A stretch of 64,000 nt of DNA, from the NCBI GenBank assembly GCA_945865935.1, contig CAMBFI010000007.1, forward strand, positions 1 through 64,000. The letters are read 5' to 3'. Origin of the DNA: Bordetella parapertussis (GTDB lineage Bacteria > Pseudomonadota > Gammaproteobacteria > Burkholderiales > Burkholderiaceae_B). The translations under genes and the position numbers were made by a program. Of the stretch, positions 10,242 through 19,978 are shown piece by piece (position 1 is the stretch's first letter; every line of letters begins with the position of its first letter). Below the pieces are notes generated by a model. That model saw only the letters and a program-made list of their open reading frames with translations. It ran no database searches and was not told where the DNA came from.

Positions 10242-11137
10242 TGTCGCAAACCCGGGACGCCCTGTGCAGTGTGCGCGACCTCATTCGCTACGGCGTCTCA
10301 CGCTTTAACGAAACCAAGCTCTTCTTTGGTCATGGTTCGGACAACGCATGGGATGAAGCAGTCTATCTGGTGCTATTTGCCTTGCATTTACCACCGGATC
10401 AACTAGAACCCTTCATGGACGCCCGGGTCTTGCCTGCTGAGCGCGAGCGCGCACTCTCCTTAATTGATCTGCGTTGCGAGCAACGGCTTCCCGCTCCTTA
10501 CCTCACGCATGAAGCATGGCTGCAGGGCTACAAATTCCACGTTGATCAACGTGTTATTGTTCCGCGCTCGCCCATTGCCGAATTGTTAATGAACCACCTC
10601 AGCCCGTGGATCGGCGACCCCTACGCGGTAACTGGGATTCTGGATCTCTGCACAGGGTCTGGCTGTTTGGCCATTATTGCTGCCCATCAGTTTCCTGAAG
10701 CCTTCGTCGATGCAACCGAACTCTCACGTGATGCGCTAGACGTGGCAGTAATCAATGTCACACAACATGGCTTGGATGACCGGCTCAATCTGCACCTAGG
10801 TAGTCTTTACGATCCCTTACCTGTTGCGGCACGCTACGACCTCATCATCAGTAACCCGCCCTACGTCAATAGCGCCTCTATGGGCAAGCTGCCCGCAGAG
10901 TACCGACATGAACCACGTCTAGCCTTAGCGGGTGGCGATGACGGTATGGATATCGTGCGCACCATCATCGAACAAGCGCCTGCCCACCTCAGTGAAGATG
11001 GCTGGCTTGTGATCGAGATTGGACACGAACGGGCGTTCTTCGAGGCCGCGTTTCCCGAGCTAGAACCCATCTGGCTAGATACCACTGAAGCATCAGACCA
11101 AATTCTCTTGCTTAGCCGCGGACAACTGCTGTCGTGA
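10241..11137 (+). CDS. prmB: Ribosomal protein L3 N5-glutamine methyltransferase
   Basis: 298 residues of the PrmB/PrmC (HemK) family. The Rossmann-type SAM-binding motif LDLCTGSGCLAI is near residue 135 and the catalytic NPPY motif (IISNPPYVNSASM) near residue 205. The PrmB N-terminal domain (IRYGVSRFNETKLFFGHG) distinguishes it from release-factor methyltransferase PrmC. It methylates a glutamine of L3 during 50S assembly. A one-base TAATG overlap with dapD and a four-base GTGA overlap with the next gene imply one coupled transcript. Confidence 0.93.
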   Translation: MSQTRDALCSVRDLIRYGVSRFNETKLFFGHGSDNAWDEAVYLVLFALHLPPDQLEPFMDARVLPAERERALSLIDLRCEQRLPAPYLTHEAWLQGYKFHVDQRVIVPRSPIAELLMNHLSPWIGDPYAVTGILDLCTGSGCLAIIAAHQFPEAFVDATELSRDALDVAVINVTQHGLDDRLNLHLGSLYDPLPVAARYDLIISNPPYVNSASMGKLPAEYRHEPRLALAGGDDGMDIVRTIIEQAPAHLSEDGWLVIEIGHERAFFEAAFPELEPIWLDTTEASDQILLLSRGQLLS

Positions 11138-13137
11138 TTCGTGCGTCTGGCTTGACGGTGCGACGCGGCACCAAAGTGCTCTTGGATCAAACCGAGTTCG
11201 TCGTTCACCCCGGTGAGCGCGTAGGCTTTGTCGGAAAAAACGGTGCGGGCAAATCCACCCTATTTGCGTTGCTGCAGCACGAGCTTGATGCTGACGCAGG
11301 AAGTCTAGATGTGCCCTCTGGGTGGCGCATCGCGAGCGTGAGGCAAGAGATTGCCTCAACAACAGACGCCGCACGAGAGTTTGTCATCGACGGCGACACG
11401 CATCTTCGCGCACTCCAAGCCGCACGGGCCGCAATCAACGCCGAGCTCGAACAACACCCTACGCGTATCGATGCCTACGGCGCCAAGATCGCAGAGCTTG
11501 AATCCGACTTAATCGAGGCGGACGCCTGGACGGCAGCCTCCCGTGCCGAGCAACTACTCGCAGGTCTGGGCTTTACCCCAGCGCAATGGGAGCAACCGGT
11601 CGATAGTTTCTCCGGTGGTTGGCGCATGCGACTCGCCTTAGCGGCTGCGTTGATGGCGCCGTCGGAGCTCCTGCTATTGGACGAGCCCACCAACCACCTC
11701 GACCTCGATGCCATGCTGTGGCTTGAGCGCTGGCTGGGTGCTTACCAAGGCACTGTTCTACTGATTTCACACGACACTGAATTTCTCGATGCCGTCGCGC
11801 AAACCATTCTGCACTTCGATCAAGGCAAGCTCAATCGCTACAAAGGCGGCTATCAAGACTTTGTCTTGCAACGTGCAGAGCGTCTGCGTCAAACCTCGAT
11901 CGCATACGAACGACAAACGCGCGAGGCGGCTCGGCTTCAAGGCTTTATCGATCGCTTTAAAGCCAAGGCATCAAAAGCCAAACAAGCGCAAAGCCGAGTC
12001 AAAGCCCTTGCGCGGATGGAGTTGCTCGCACCCATCCACGCGGAGTCCGGAATCGACATCCGCATCCCCTCTCCAGATGAAATGCCAGACCCCTTGCTCG
12101 TGCTCGACGACATGCAGGCCGGCTACACCGACGAGAGCGGTGCGCACATCCCGATTCTCCGCGGCGTCAAGCTGATGGTACGAGGCGGAGATCGTATTGG
12201 CATTCTCGGTGTCAACGGCGCGGGCAAGAGCACCCTTGTTAAAACGCTTGCCGGTGAACTCGACGTGCAAGCAGGCAGCCGCAAAGCTTCACGCGGGCTA
12301 GAGGTTGGTTATTTTGCGCAGCACCAACTTGATATGTTGGATCTCGATAGCAGCCCACTCCAACATCTCGCACGACTCGCTCCGCAAACCCGAGAGCAGG
12401 AGCTACGCAATTATTTAGGCGGTTTCGGTTTTGGTGGGGATCGAGTCATGGACAAGGTCGAGCCCATGTCGGGTGGCGAAAAAGCCCGACTCGCGCTCTC
12501 CCTGATCGTTTGGCAAAAGCCGAATCTCTTGTTGCTAGATGAGCCAAGCAACCACTTGGATGTTGAGACGCGCGAAGCACTCACAACTGCACTTGCGGAG
12601 TTCGGTGGCAGCATGTTGTTAGTCTCGCACGACAGGCATTTGCTGCGAACCACCGTTGATAGTTTTTGGATTGTTGCCGATGGTGGTGTGCAAGAGTTTG
12701 ATGGCGACTTAGAAGACTACCGCGATTGGCTTGCTCAACATCAAGCCAACGCACGCAAACAAGATGCACTGGTACGCGGCGCAACCAAGCCCACCGCTCC
12801 TGGGGCTGTACCCAGCCAAGATGCGCAAGCCAGTGTCGGCGATCGCAAGAATCAGAAACGCGAGCAAGCACAAGAGCGTCAACGACTCGCGCAATTACGC
12901 AAGCCGATTGAAAACAAACTCAAAACAGTTGAAAAAGACTTAGAAACCACCCAAGTACAAGTGCGTGCGCTCGACGAACGCATTGCCGATCCGGATTTGT
13001 ATGACGACACACGGCGACATGAACGTATGGAGACGCTCGCCAAACACGGCGAACTCACCAAACGCGCGTCAGAACTTGAAGAGCGCTGGTTAAGCTTGCA
13101 AGAAGAGCTTGAACAGCTTGAGCTCAGCTCTGAGTAA
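11134..13137 (+). CDS. ABC-F family ATPase (YheS-like)
   Basis: 667 residues, no membrane segment, two ABC domains in tandem. First domain: Walker A GKNGAGKST (about 35-43), signature FSGGWRMRL, Walker B LLLLDEPTNHLD. Second: GVNGAGKST (about 360), signature MSGGEKARL, LLLLDEPSNHLD. The interdomain linker is basic and helical, like the P-site-tRNA interaction motif of ABC-F proteins. The C terminus (about 570-660) is a charged coiled coil. ABC-F proteins act on ribosomes rather than in transport. Length and the coiled coil favour YheS over EttA or Uup. GTG start at 11134 overlaps the prmB stop. Its 3' end overlaps the convergent uvrD by 14 bp. Confidence 0.9.
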   Translation: MIRASGLTVRRGTKVLLDQTEFVVHPGERVGFVGKNGAGKSTLFALLQHELDADAGSLDVPSGWRIASVRQEIASTTDAAREFVIDGDTHLRALQAARAAINAELEQHPTRIDAYGAKIAELESDLIEADAWTAASRAEQLLAGLGFTPAQWEQPVDSFSGGWRMRLALAAALMAPSELLLLDEPTNHLDLDAMLWLERWLGAYQGTVLLISHDTEFLDAVAQTILHFDQGKLNRYKGGYQDFVLQRAERLRQTSIAYERQTREAARLQGFIDRFKAKASKAKQAQSRVKALARMELLAPIHAESGIDIRIPSPDEMPDPLLVLDDMQAGYTDESGAHIPILRGVKLMVRGGDRIGILGVNGAGKSTLVKTLAGELDVQAGSRKASRGLEVGYFAQHQLDMLDLDSSPLQHLARLAPQTREQELRNYLGGFGFGGDRVMDKVEPMSGGEKARLALSLIVWQKPNLLLLDEPSNHLDVETREALTTALAEFGGSMLLVSHDRHLLRTTVDSFWIVADGGVQEFDGDLEDYRDWLAQHQANARKQDALVRGATKPTAPGAVPSQDAQASVGDRKNQKREQAQERQRLAQLRKPIENKLKTVEKDLETTQVQVRALDERIADPDLYDDTRRHERMETLAKHGELTKRASELEERWLSLQEELEQLELSSE

Positions 13138-15442
13138 TATCGAGCTTGGCGACACCGAGCGCTAAGGTCTTGGTGCCTACATCCCTAAACTGAATCTGCG
13201 CTTGAGCATCGATCCCACTGCCCGCTAAACCGATGATCGTGCCGTCGCCAAAGCGGGCGTGTCTCACGCCTTGTCCCACTCGAAACTGTTGTGACCCAAC
13301 CGTCACGCCACTGGCGACGCTACGCGGCGCGACCGCTGCAACACTAGACTTGGTGTGCCGAGCGTAGGGATCGAAGCCGCCCCCGCTGCTTTTCCAGCGC
13401 GGCTCTGCATCGCTCAAACCCTGCTTGGGTGTTAACCACTTCAAGTGCTCGTCGGGGACCTCGGATAAAAACCTTGAGCGCATCGCGTACCGCGTTTGCC
13501 CATGCAACATCCGGCTCTGCGCCAGGCTGAAGTACAACCGCTCTCGTGCGCGCGTAATCGCCACATACATTAAGCGACGCTCTTCTTCCAACCCTGCTTG
13601 CTCAAGAATACTGTTTTCGTGGGGAAACAAGCCCTCTTCAATCCCAGTAATAAAGACCGCGTCAAACTCAAGCCCTTTGGCGGCATGCACCGTCATTAAC
13701 TGCACCGCATCTTGACCGGCTTGCGCCTGGTTATCACCCGCCTCAAGTGCCGCATGCGATAAGAATGCCATCAGTGGTGACAAGCCATCAAAACCTACCC
13801 GCAACGCGTCGCTCGCTACTTGCGATGCCGCGTCGTTATCCAGGCCTTCTGCGTCGCCCGCATCCTCCGACGCGGGCGCTTGCAGCGCAACGCCAGCAGG
13901 CAGGCCATCTAGGTTAGCCTCTGATACAAAGGCAGCCGCCGCTGTCACAAGTTCTCTTAAGTTTTCAATGCGATCCGCGCCCTCACGGTCAAGCTGATAG
14001 TGCGCGATCAATCCGCTTTGATCGATCACGTGCTCAACCATTTCTGTTAGAGGCAAATCGCGCGTCTCTGCTGCCAAGCGCTGGATCATCGTGGCGAACT
14101 GCGCAAGATTCGATCCGCCTTTGCCAGCCACACGCGCCACCGCAGACGCCAAGCTCGTGTCATAGGCGCGCGCCTGATCACCCAGTAGTTCAAGCGTGCG
14201 TGCACCGATTCCGCGCGGCGGAAAATTCACCACACGCATCCACGATGTATCGTCATCCGCATTCGCCATCAAGCGCAAATAGGCCAAGGCGTGCTTGACT
14301 TCTTGACGCTCAAAGAATCGCAAGCCCCCATAGACCTTATAGGCAATCCCAGAGGAGAACAACGCATGTTCAATCACGCGCGATTGGGCATTGCTACGAT
14401 AAAGCACGGCGATCTGACTGCGATCTCGCCCGTCAGAAATCAGTCCACGTACCTCGTCGACCAACCACTGTGCTTCGAGCAAATCTGTCGGTTGCTCTAC
14501 GACGCGGATTTGCTCACCCTCGCCTTGTTCGGTCCACAAGTTCTTGCCCAGGCGGCCATTGTTATGGCTAATCAGCGCGTTCGCAGAATCCAGAATATGC
14601 CCGAAGGAGCGATAGTTCTGTTCGAGCCGGATCACAATGCCACGTGCGTAGTCCCGCTCAAAGTCAGCCATGTTGCCGACATTTGCGCCGCGAAACGCGT
14701 AGATCGATTGATCGTCATCACCCACAGCAAACAAGCTCGCGCCACCGCCAGCCAAAAGCGTCAACCATTTGTACTGTAGGGTGTTGGTATCCTGAAACTC
14801 ATCAACCAGCACATGCTTGAAGCGACGTTGATAATGACTACGGATCGGCTCATTACGCGCGAGCAACTCATAGGCGCGCAGCAAAAGCTCAGGGAAGTCT
14901 ACGACCCCTTCGCGCTGACACTGGGTTTCATAGAGGGTATAGATTTCTATTAAGCGTCGCCGAAAACTATCGCTTGCTTCGACATCGCCTGGGCGCAAGC
15001 CATCTTCCTTTGCCCCATTGATAAATCGCTGCACATCACGAGGGGGGAATTTTTCATCGTCAATACCATTCGCTTTGAGTAACCGCTTAATCGCCGCGAA
15101 CTGGTCGGCCGTATCGAGGATTTGAAACGCCTGCGGCAAGCCCGCATCACGATGATGCGCCCGCAGCATACGGTTGCACAAACCATGAAAAGTGCCAATC
15201 CACAACCCGCGCGTATCAATCGGCAGAATCGCGGACACGCGCGCGACCATCTCGCGCGCGGCTTTATTGGTAAACGTAACGGCAAGAATTCCCAGCGGGC
15301 TGACCTGACCCGTCTGGATCAGCCACGCCATGCGCGTGGTGAGCACTCGGGTCTTTCCGCTTCCTGCCCCTGCCAACACGAGGGCATGCTGTGCAGGGAG
15401 TGTGACCGCCTCGCGTTGAGGCGCGTTAAGCTTGTCGATCAT
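13124..15442 (-). CDS. uvrD: UvrD/Rep-type DNA helicase II
   Basis: 772 residues, superfamily 1A 3'-5' helicase used in nucleotide excision and mismatch repair. Visible motifs: Walker A AGAGSGKT at 24-31, motif Ia VTFTNKAAREM, motif II VDEFQDTN, motif III GDDDQSIYAFRGA, motif IV YRSNAQSR, motif V VHAAKGLEF and motif VI YVAITRARE. The C-terminal tail is variable, as in UvrD/PcrA. Its ATG overlaps the stop of the upstream desaturase (ATGA), and no SOS box is visible near the operon start, unlike E. coli uvrD. Confidence 0.93.
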   Translation of the reverse strand: MIDKLNAPQREAVTLPAQHALVLAGAGSGKTRVLTTRMAWLIQTGQVSPLGILAVTFTNKAAREMVARVSAILPIDTRGLWIGTFHGLCNRMLRAHHRDAGLPQAFQILDTADQFAAIKRLLKANGIDDEKFPPRDVQRFINGAKEDGLRPGDVEASDSFRRRLIEIYTLYETQCQREGVVDFPELLLRAYELLARNEPIRSHYQRRFKHVLVDEFQDTNTLQYKWLTLLAGGGASLFAVGDDDQSIYAFRGANVGNMADFERDYARGIVIRLEQNYRSFGHILDSANALISHNNGRLGKNLWTEQGEGEQIRVVEQPTDLLEAQWLVDEVRGLISDGRDRSQIAVLYRSNAQSRVIEHALFSSGIAYKVYGGLRFFERQEVKHALAYLRLMANADDDTSWMRVVNFPPRGIGARTLELLGDQARAYDTSLASAVARVAGKGGSNLAQFATMIQRLAAETRDLPLTEMVEHVIDQSGLIAHYQLDREGADRIENLRELVTAAAAFVSEANLDGLPAGVALQAPASEDAGDAEGLDNDAASQVASDALRVGFDGLSPLMAFLSHAALEAGDNQAQAGQDAVQLMTVHAAKGLEFDAVFITGIEEGLFPHENSILEQAGLEEERRLMYVAITRARERLYFSLAQSRMLHGQTRYAMRSRFLSEVPDEHLKWLTPKQGLSDAEPRWKSSGGGFDPYARHTKSSVAAVAPRSVASGVTVGSQQFRVGQGVRHARFGDGTIIGLAGSGIDAQAQIQFRDVGTKTLALGVAKLDITQS

Positions 15443-16638
15443 GCCGCATAGCGGCGTAGACGCAAGGCGAACTCCTCAAGGCTGGCGATTCCACTTTGTT
15501 GTGCGCGCTGGCACCAAGCTTGCAAGTCGTGAAGCAGCTGCTCGCTCGACGACGTAGAGCTATCCCAAAGCTTGACGAGCTCATGACGCATTTGCACCAT
15601 GGTCGACAGAGATTCATTCAACGAAATCGCCTGATCAATGCGCGCGCGCTCAGCTGGAGCGAGGTTTTCTTCACCACGGCCGAGCCAGTGAGTTGCCGCA
15701 GCCAACGCTTGCGCTTTGTCTTCATTGCGCGCGGCCTGCAAACGCGCAAGTTCATCGCGACACGCGGTTTTCATCAAGCCGGTGTAGCGTGCCAAGATTT
15801 CATAGCGATGCGCAATCACGCCTTGCAAGGTGCGCTGGTCAATCCCAGTTTTACCCGTGGCTTCCAGTCGCAACTTAGGCGCCACCTTTTTAATCTGCAC
15901 CAGACCGAGCGCTTTCAAACCAAGAATGTAGACCCAACCGATATCGAGCTCGTACCACTTGCTGGAAAACTTGGCTGAGCTACCAAACGCGTGGTGATTA
16001 TTGTGCAGCTCTTCGCCACCAATCAAAATTCCCCAAGGGAAGACGTTGGTGCTGGTATCAGGACTTGCGAAGTTACGATAGCCCCAGTAGTGACCAACGC
16101 CGTTGACCACACCAGCGGCCCAGAACGGAATCCAGGCCATTTGGATCGCCCAAACGGTCAAGCCAAGTGCGCCAAACAAACTGACATCGATAATCAACAT
16201 CAACAGAATGCCGCGTGCACTAAATTTGGTGTACACGTTGCGCTCAAGCCAATCATCAGGTGTGCCATGCCCGAATTTGCTGAGCGTTTCAGCATTTTTT
16301 GATTCATGGCGATAAAGTTCAGCACCACTAAATAAAACCTTATTAATGCCATACATCATCGGCGAGTGCGGATCCCCTTCACGCTCGCAACGAGCGTGGT
16401 GCTTACGATGAATAGCCACCCATTCCTTGGTGACCATTCCAGTGGTCATCCAAAGCCAAAAACGGAAGAAATGCATCACAGCCGGATGCAGATCCAGGCC
16501 ACGATGTGCCTGACAACGATGCAGAAATATTGTGACGGCCACAATGGTGATGTGCGTCACCACCAAGGTGTAGATCACAACCTGCCACCAGGATGCCTGC
16601 AGCAAACCGCCTGCGCCAAACGAAATGAATTCTTTCAT
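15439..16638 (-). CDS. Membrane fatty acid (acyl-CoA type) desaturase
   Basis: 399 residues. Integral-membrane di-iron desaturase with three histidine boxes: HRCQAH at 40-45, HRKHH at 77-81 and HNNHH at 212-216. Hydrophobic segments lie near 15-40, 52-68 and 143-180. It introduces a double bond (probably delta-9) into saturated acyl chains and so tunes membrane fluidity. The part after about residue 260 is a charged helical extension not needed for the desaturase fold. The gene heads a two-gene unit with uvrD through an ATGA overlap. Confidence 0.9.
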   Translation of the reverse strand: MKEFISFGAGGLLQASWWQVVIYTLVVTHITIVAVTIFLHRCQAHRGLDLHPAVMHFFRFWLWMTTGMVTKEWVAIHRKHHARCEREGDPHSPMMYGINKVLFSGAELYRHESKNAETLSKFGHGTPDDWLERNVYTKFSARGILLMLIIDVSLFGALGLTVWAIQMAWIPFWAAGVVNGVGHYWGYRNFASPDTSTNVFPWGILIGGEELHNNHHAFGSSAKFSSKWYELDIGWVYILGLKALGLVQIKKVAPKLRLEATGKTGIDQRTLQGVIAHRYEILARYTGLMKTACRDELARLQAARNEDKAQALAAATHWLGRGEENLAPAERARIDQAISLNESLSTMVQMRHELVKLWDSSTSSSEQLLHDLQAWCQRAQQSGIASLEEFALRLRRYAA

Positions 16639-16731
16639 GTATCAGTATCAAAAAACGACAAAATAGTCAGGTAGATTTTAGCCTACCCGTCCCCAGCGCC
16701 CGCGCAGTGACCTTAAAGTTTTTGCGCAAAA

Positions 16732-18309
16732 TCAACAATCTATAGGATTTTCCACTTTCGCCTGCTTTTTGACAGGCTCTATCTCGGCTAAGTTTTTCTT
16801 TCTTTCCATGACAGCCGCAAAAAAACCATCGGTCTGGTGTACGTCGGGACGCAGGCTTAAATAAGGCCCCTCGATCTGAAGCGGCGTACGGGCCGCCAAT
16901 AAAGGTGCGGCGTCGATCAGCTCAAAGTCTGGATGGTCGGCTAGAAAGCGCACCACTTGATCCTGGTTTTCTTCTGCCAGAAGGCTGCACGTGGCATACA
17001 CAAGCCGCCCACCTGGTGCCACACAACGTGCAGCGCTCTTCAAAATACGGGCTTGCAAATCGGTTAATTCCGCCAAGCTTTGTGTCGACTGACGCCATTT
17101 CAGATCCGGATTACGACGTAACGTACCGACACCGCTGCAGGGTGCATCCACCAACACGCGCTGCGCCTTGCCTGCCAAACGCCGCACTCTCTGGTCGTTT
17201 TCGTGGTCGATCGCCACAGGCACCACGTTAGATAGCCCGCTGCGCGCGAAGCGTGGCTTAGCCTTTGCCAGACGAGTCGCAGACACATCGAAGGCGTACA
17301 AACGCCCTGTCGAGCGCATCAAGGCACCGAGCAAGAGCGTCTTGCCGCCTGCGCCTGCGCAAAAATCGATCACCATCTCACCGCGCTTAGGACCGACCAG
17401 CAAGGCGAGCAATTGGCTGCCCTCGTCCTGCACCTCGATCAAACCATGTTCAAACTGATGCCACTTGTTCATCGTAGGACGACCCGTCAGACGGATACCC
17501 CAGGGTGAATAAGGCGTCGCGACCGGCGAATGCCGCACGGCGTTACCTTTTGTGAGGTCGGCGAGCATCTCGTCTCGCTCAGCCTTCAGCGGATTCACGC
17601 GGATGTCTAACGGTGCACTTTGATTCAGTGCAGCCACCAAGTTCTCGAGCTCCGGCAAGTCTTTCATGCGTTCATACAACCAGTCAGGCAAGCTGCCACG
17701 GACTTCCAAAGGCATCGACAGCTCTTCGATCTGCGCAATACGGTCTAACCAAGCGAGCTCGCCTGGGTCCAGTACAGCGCGTACTTTTTCCGGATCCATG
17801 GTCACGATTGCGCCTTGAATCGCTAACCGACGCACGGCATTGCCTACGCCACTTTCAGCAAGTTGCCGATACCGGCGTAAGTGGCGCAAAACGGCATACA
17901 CCACCTCAGCCACTTCTGCGCGATCCCGAATCCCAAGCTTGGGATGGGCACGAAACCAGTGCGACACCACAGAATCAGCCGCGAAACGCCAAGTCAGCAC
18001 TTCGTCTAACACCTGACGAATCTGATCCAAGCGAGTCGTCATGACCGGCGCACGCGGCTTGGGAACGTAGGTGGAGACCGGCTTCTCAGCTGCGGGCCCG
18101 GCCTCACCTGCGTGTCCACCGAAACCAGCAACGCCGGGCCTGCGCGTGCCGTGAGGCTCAGCCTTCATGAGGCGCTCTGTCGCCGAACCTGGACGCGCCG
18201 GACGGGTCGAGCTACCAAGCGCGGCCTGGCGAGCCAGATCTTTTTTGCTGAGACCGGAGGCCTTGGGGGCACGCGCCTGAGTACGACTGGGCGGTTTAGG
18301 ATTGCTCAT
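16732..18309 (-). CDS. RsmB/NOP-family rRNA m5C methyltransferase
   Basis: 525 residues. The catalytic domain has the SAM motif VIDFCAGAGGKTLLLGAL, the catalytic cysteine motif DAPCSGVGTLRRNPD near residue 390 and the second cysteine motif ATCSLL near residue 440, as in RNA m5C methyltransferases. A NusB-like region precedes it (about 90-200). The first 85 or so residues are basic, Ala/Gly/Pro rich and probably disordered. An internal Met at MTTRLDQIR could be the true start, but the upstream ATG overlaps the purN stop by one base (TAATG), which supports the long form. Substrate base not determinable here. Confidence 0.88.
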   Translation of the reverse strand: MSNPKPPSRTQARAPKASGLSKKDLARQAALGSSTRPARPGSATERLMKAEPHGTRRPGVAGFGGHAGEAGPAAEKPVSTYVPKPRAPVMTTRLDQIRQVLDEVLTWRFAADSVVSHWFRAHPKLGIRDRAEVAEVVYAVLRHLRRYRQLAESGVGNAVRRLAIQGAIVTMDPEKVRAVLDPGELAWLDRIAQIEELSMPLEVRGSLPDWLYERMKDLPELENLVAALNQSAPLDIRVNPLKAERDEMLADLTKGNAVRHSPVATPYSPWGIRLTGRPTMNKWHQFEHGLIEVQDEGSQLLALLVGPKRGEMVIDFCAGAGGKTLLLGALMRSTGRLYAFDVSATRLAKAKPRFARSGLSNVVPVAIDHENDQRVRRLAGKAQRVLVDAPCSGVGTLRRNPDLKWRQSTQSLAELTDLQARILKSAARCVAPGGRLVYATCSLLAEENQDQVVRFLADHPDFELIDAAPLLAARTPLQIEGPYLSLRPDVHQTDGFFAAVMERKKNLAEIEPVKKQAKVENPIDC

Positions 18310-18968
18310 TAAGGTTCCGATGAAAATAATCTGTTTTCGATGCCGTCAACCACCACACGTTGATCGGCAAGCAAATGCACACGGCCTTCTGCTAGCCATG
18401 TCGCGACCGCGGGGTAAACCTGATGTTCGACCGTCAGCACTCGGGCGGCGAGTGACTCGGGCGTGTCGCCAGTTAAAACTGGCACAACCCCTTGGGCGAT
18501 GATCGGGCCGTGGTCCAACACCGGGGTGACGAAGTGTACGGTACAACCGTGGCTCTGAACGCCTTTTGCCAGCGCCTGCGCGTGTGTGTGCATTCCAGGG
18601 AAGGCCGGTAAGAGCGATGGATGAATATTGATCAGACGCCCAGCGTAGTGCGCAACGAAAACGGGGGTGAGGACACGCATGAACCCGGCAAGCAAGACAT
18701 AGTCAGGCGAATAAGAGTCGATTTTCTGGGCTAAGGCCTCGTCAAACGCTTCCCGCGAGGCAAAGTCCGTATGGGCCACAACCCCGGTGGCGATGCCCGC
18801 GCCTTCGGCCCACGCGACTCCAGCCGCTTGTGCGCGGCTCGCCAAGACCGCCACAACCTCGGCGCAACAGCGGCCAGCTTGGCACGCCTGGACGATCGCC
18901 TGCATGTTTGATCCGTGTCCGGAGATCAAAATAACGAAGCGCGCCCGCGAATTAGGGGTGTCTGGCAT
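18309..18968 (-). CDS. purN: Phosphoribosylglycinamide formyltransferase
   Basis: 219 residues, 10-formyl-THF-dependent GAR transformylase of purine synthesis. Visible: the phosphate-binding SGHGSNMQA near residue 15, the INIHPSLLPAFPG motif holding the catalytic Asn and His, and the catalytic Asp in VTPVLDHGPII. Divergent from ribF with only a few tens of bases between starts. The gene overlaps the downstream methyltransferase by one base. Confidence 0.95.
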   Translation of the reverse strand: MPDTPNSRARFVILISGHGSNMQAIVQACQAGRCCAEVVAVLASRAQAAGVAWAEGAGIATGVVAHTDFASREAFDEALAQKIDSYSPDYVLLAGFMRVLTPVFVAHYAGRLINIHPSLLPAFPGMHTHAQALAKGVQSHGCTVHFVTPVLDHGPIIAQGVVPVLTGDTPESLAARVLTVEHQVYPAVATWLAEGRVHLLADQRVVVDGIENRLFSSEP

Positions 18969-19012
18969 GGAAATAGACTCTATATGTGGTGCGAAATTGT
19001 AAACTGTCGCTT

Positions 19013-19978
19013 GTGAAAACCTCTTTATGCATTTTTCGGCAAGCGCCGGTCCCGCCGCTCACCCAGCCCAGCGCCTTATCAATTGGCAACTTTGATGGTG
19101 TCCACCGAGGCCATCGGGCGATGCTCGACCTCGTTTGTCAGGCGGCCCAAGCACAGGCGCTATGCCCCACGGTGCTCACCTTTTCACCGCACCCGCGTCA
19201 GTATTTTGCAGGCATCAACCACCGGCCAGAACTGTCGCCTCCCCAAATCACCGGGCTACGCGACAAAGTCACCGAGCTCGCCGCCGCAGGCATTGAACGC
19301 ATCATGATCGCGCGTTTTAACCGCGCCATGGCGGAAATGTCTGCACCAGATTTCGTGACACAACTCCTCGTTCGTGAACTCAATACCCGCTGGCTCTTGG
19401 TCGGCGAGGATTTCCGTTTCGGTCGACAACGCGGCGGAGACATTGACCTGTTGCGCCGCCTCGGTCACCAGAACGGCATGCATGTCGATGGGCTGGGGGA
19501 CATCACAGACGCGAAGGGCTCTCGGATATCGAGCTCAGCCGTTCGCGCCGCACTGGCTGCGGGAGATCTTGTCCAGACGGCTCACCTCCTTGGCCGACCC
19601 TATGCAATGACTGGCCATGTTATTCATGGCAAAAAACTCGGGCGCACCCTGAACATGCCCACCATGAACATGCGTGTGACCCCGCGTTGCGCGGCGCGCT
19701 CTGGGATCTACGCGGTCCTGGTGCACGGCTTGGGCACACAAGCACTTCCAGGTGTTGCCAGCTTAGGCGTACGCCCCACTGTCGAAGATAACGGCAGGAT
19801 TTTGCTTGAGACCCACCTATTCGATGCCAATATCGACGCTTACGGTAAACTCGTGCGCGTCGAACTCCTGCAACACTTGCGGGACGAAGAAAAGTTTCCC
19901 GATTTGCCTACTCTGACCGCCGCCATGCACGCCGATGCCCAGCATGCGCGAGCTTACCTTGCGCGCCATGGACTATAA
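19013..19978 (+). CDS. ribF: Bifunctional riboflavin kinase / FAD synthetase
   Basis: 321 residues from GTG 19013. The FMN adenylyltransferase domain carries [10 protein letters not shown] (about 25-34) and [10 protein letters not shown]; the C-terminal riboflavin kinase domain (about 180-320) has [24 protein letters not shown]. It makes FMN and FAD. The GTG start gives the family-like opening [11 protein letters not shown]; an in-frame ATG at 18986 is possible but adds nine non-conserved residues, and neither has a clear ribosome-binding site. The 3' end overlaps ileS by 11 bp, the classical ribF-ileS-lspA order. Confidence 0.94.
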   Translation: MKTSLCIFRQAPVPPLTQPSALSIGNFDGVHRGHRAMLDLVCQAAQAQALCPTVLTFSPHPRQYFAGINHRPELSPPQITGLRDKVTELAAAGIERIMIARFNRAMAEMSAPDFVTQLLVRELNTRWLLVGEDFRFGRQRGGDIDLLRRLGHQNGMHVDGLGDITDAKGSRISSSAVRAALAAGDLVQTAHLLGRPYAMTGHVIHGKKLGRTLNMPTMNMRVTPRCAARSGIYAVLVHGLGTQALPGVASLGVRPTVEDNGRILLETHLFDANIDAYGKLVRVELLQHLRDEEKFPDLPTLTAAMHADAQHARAYLARHGL

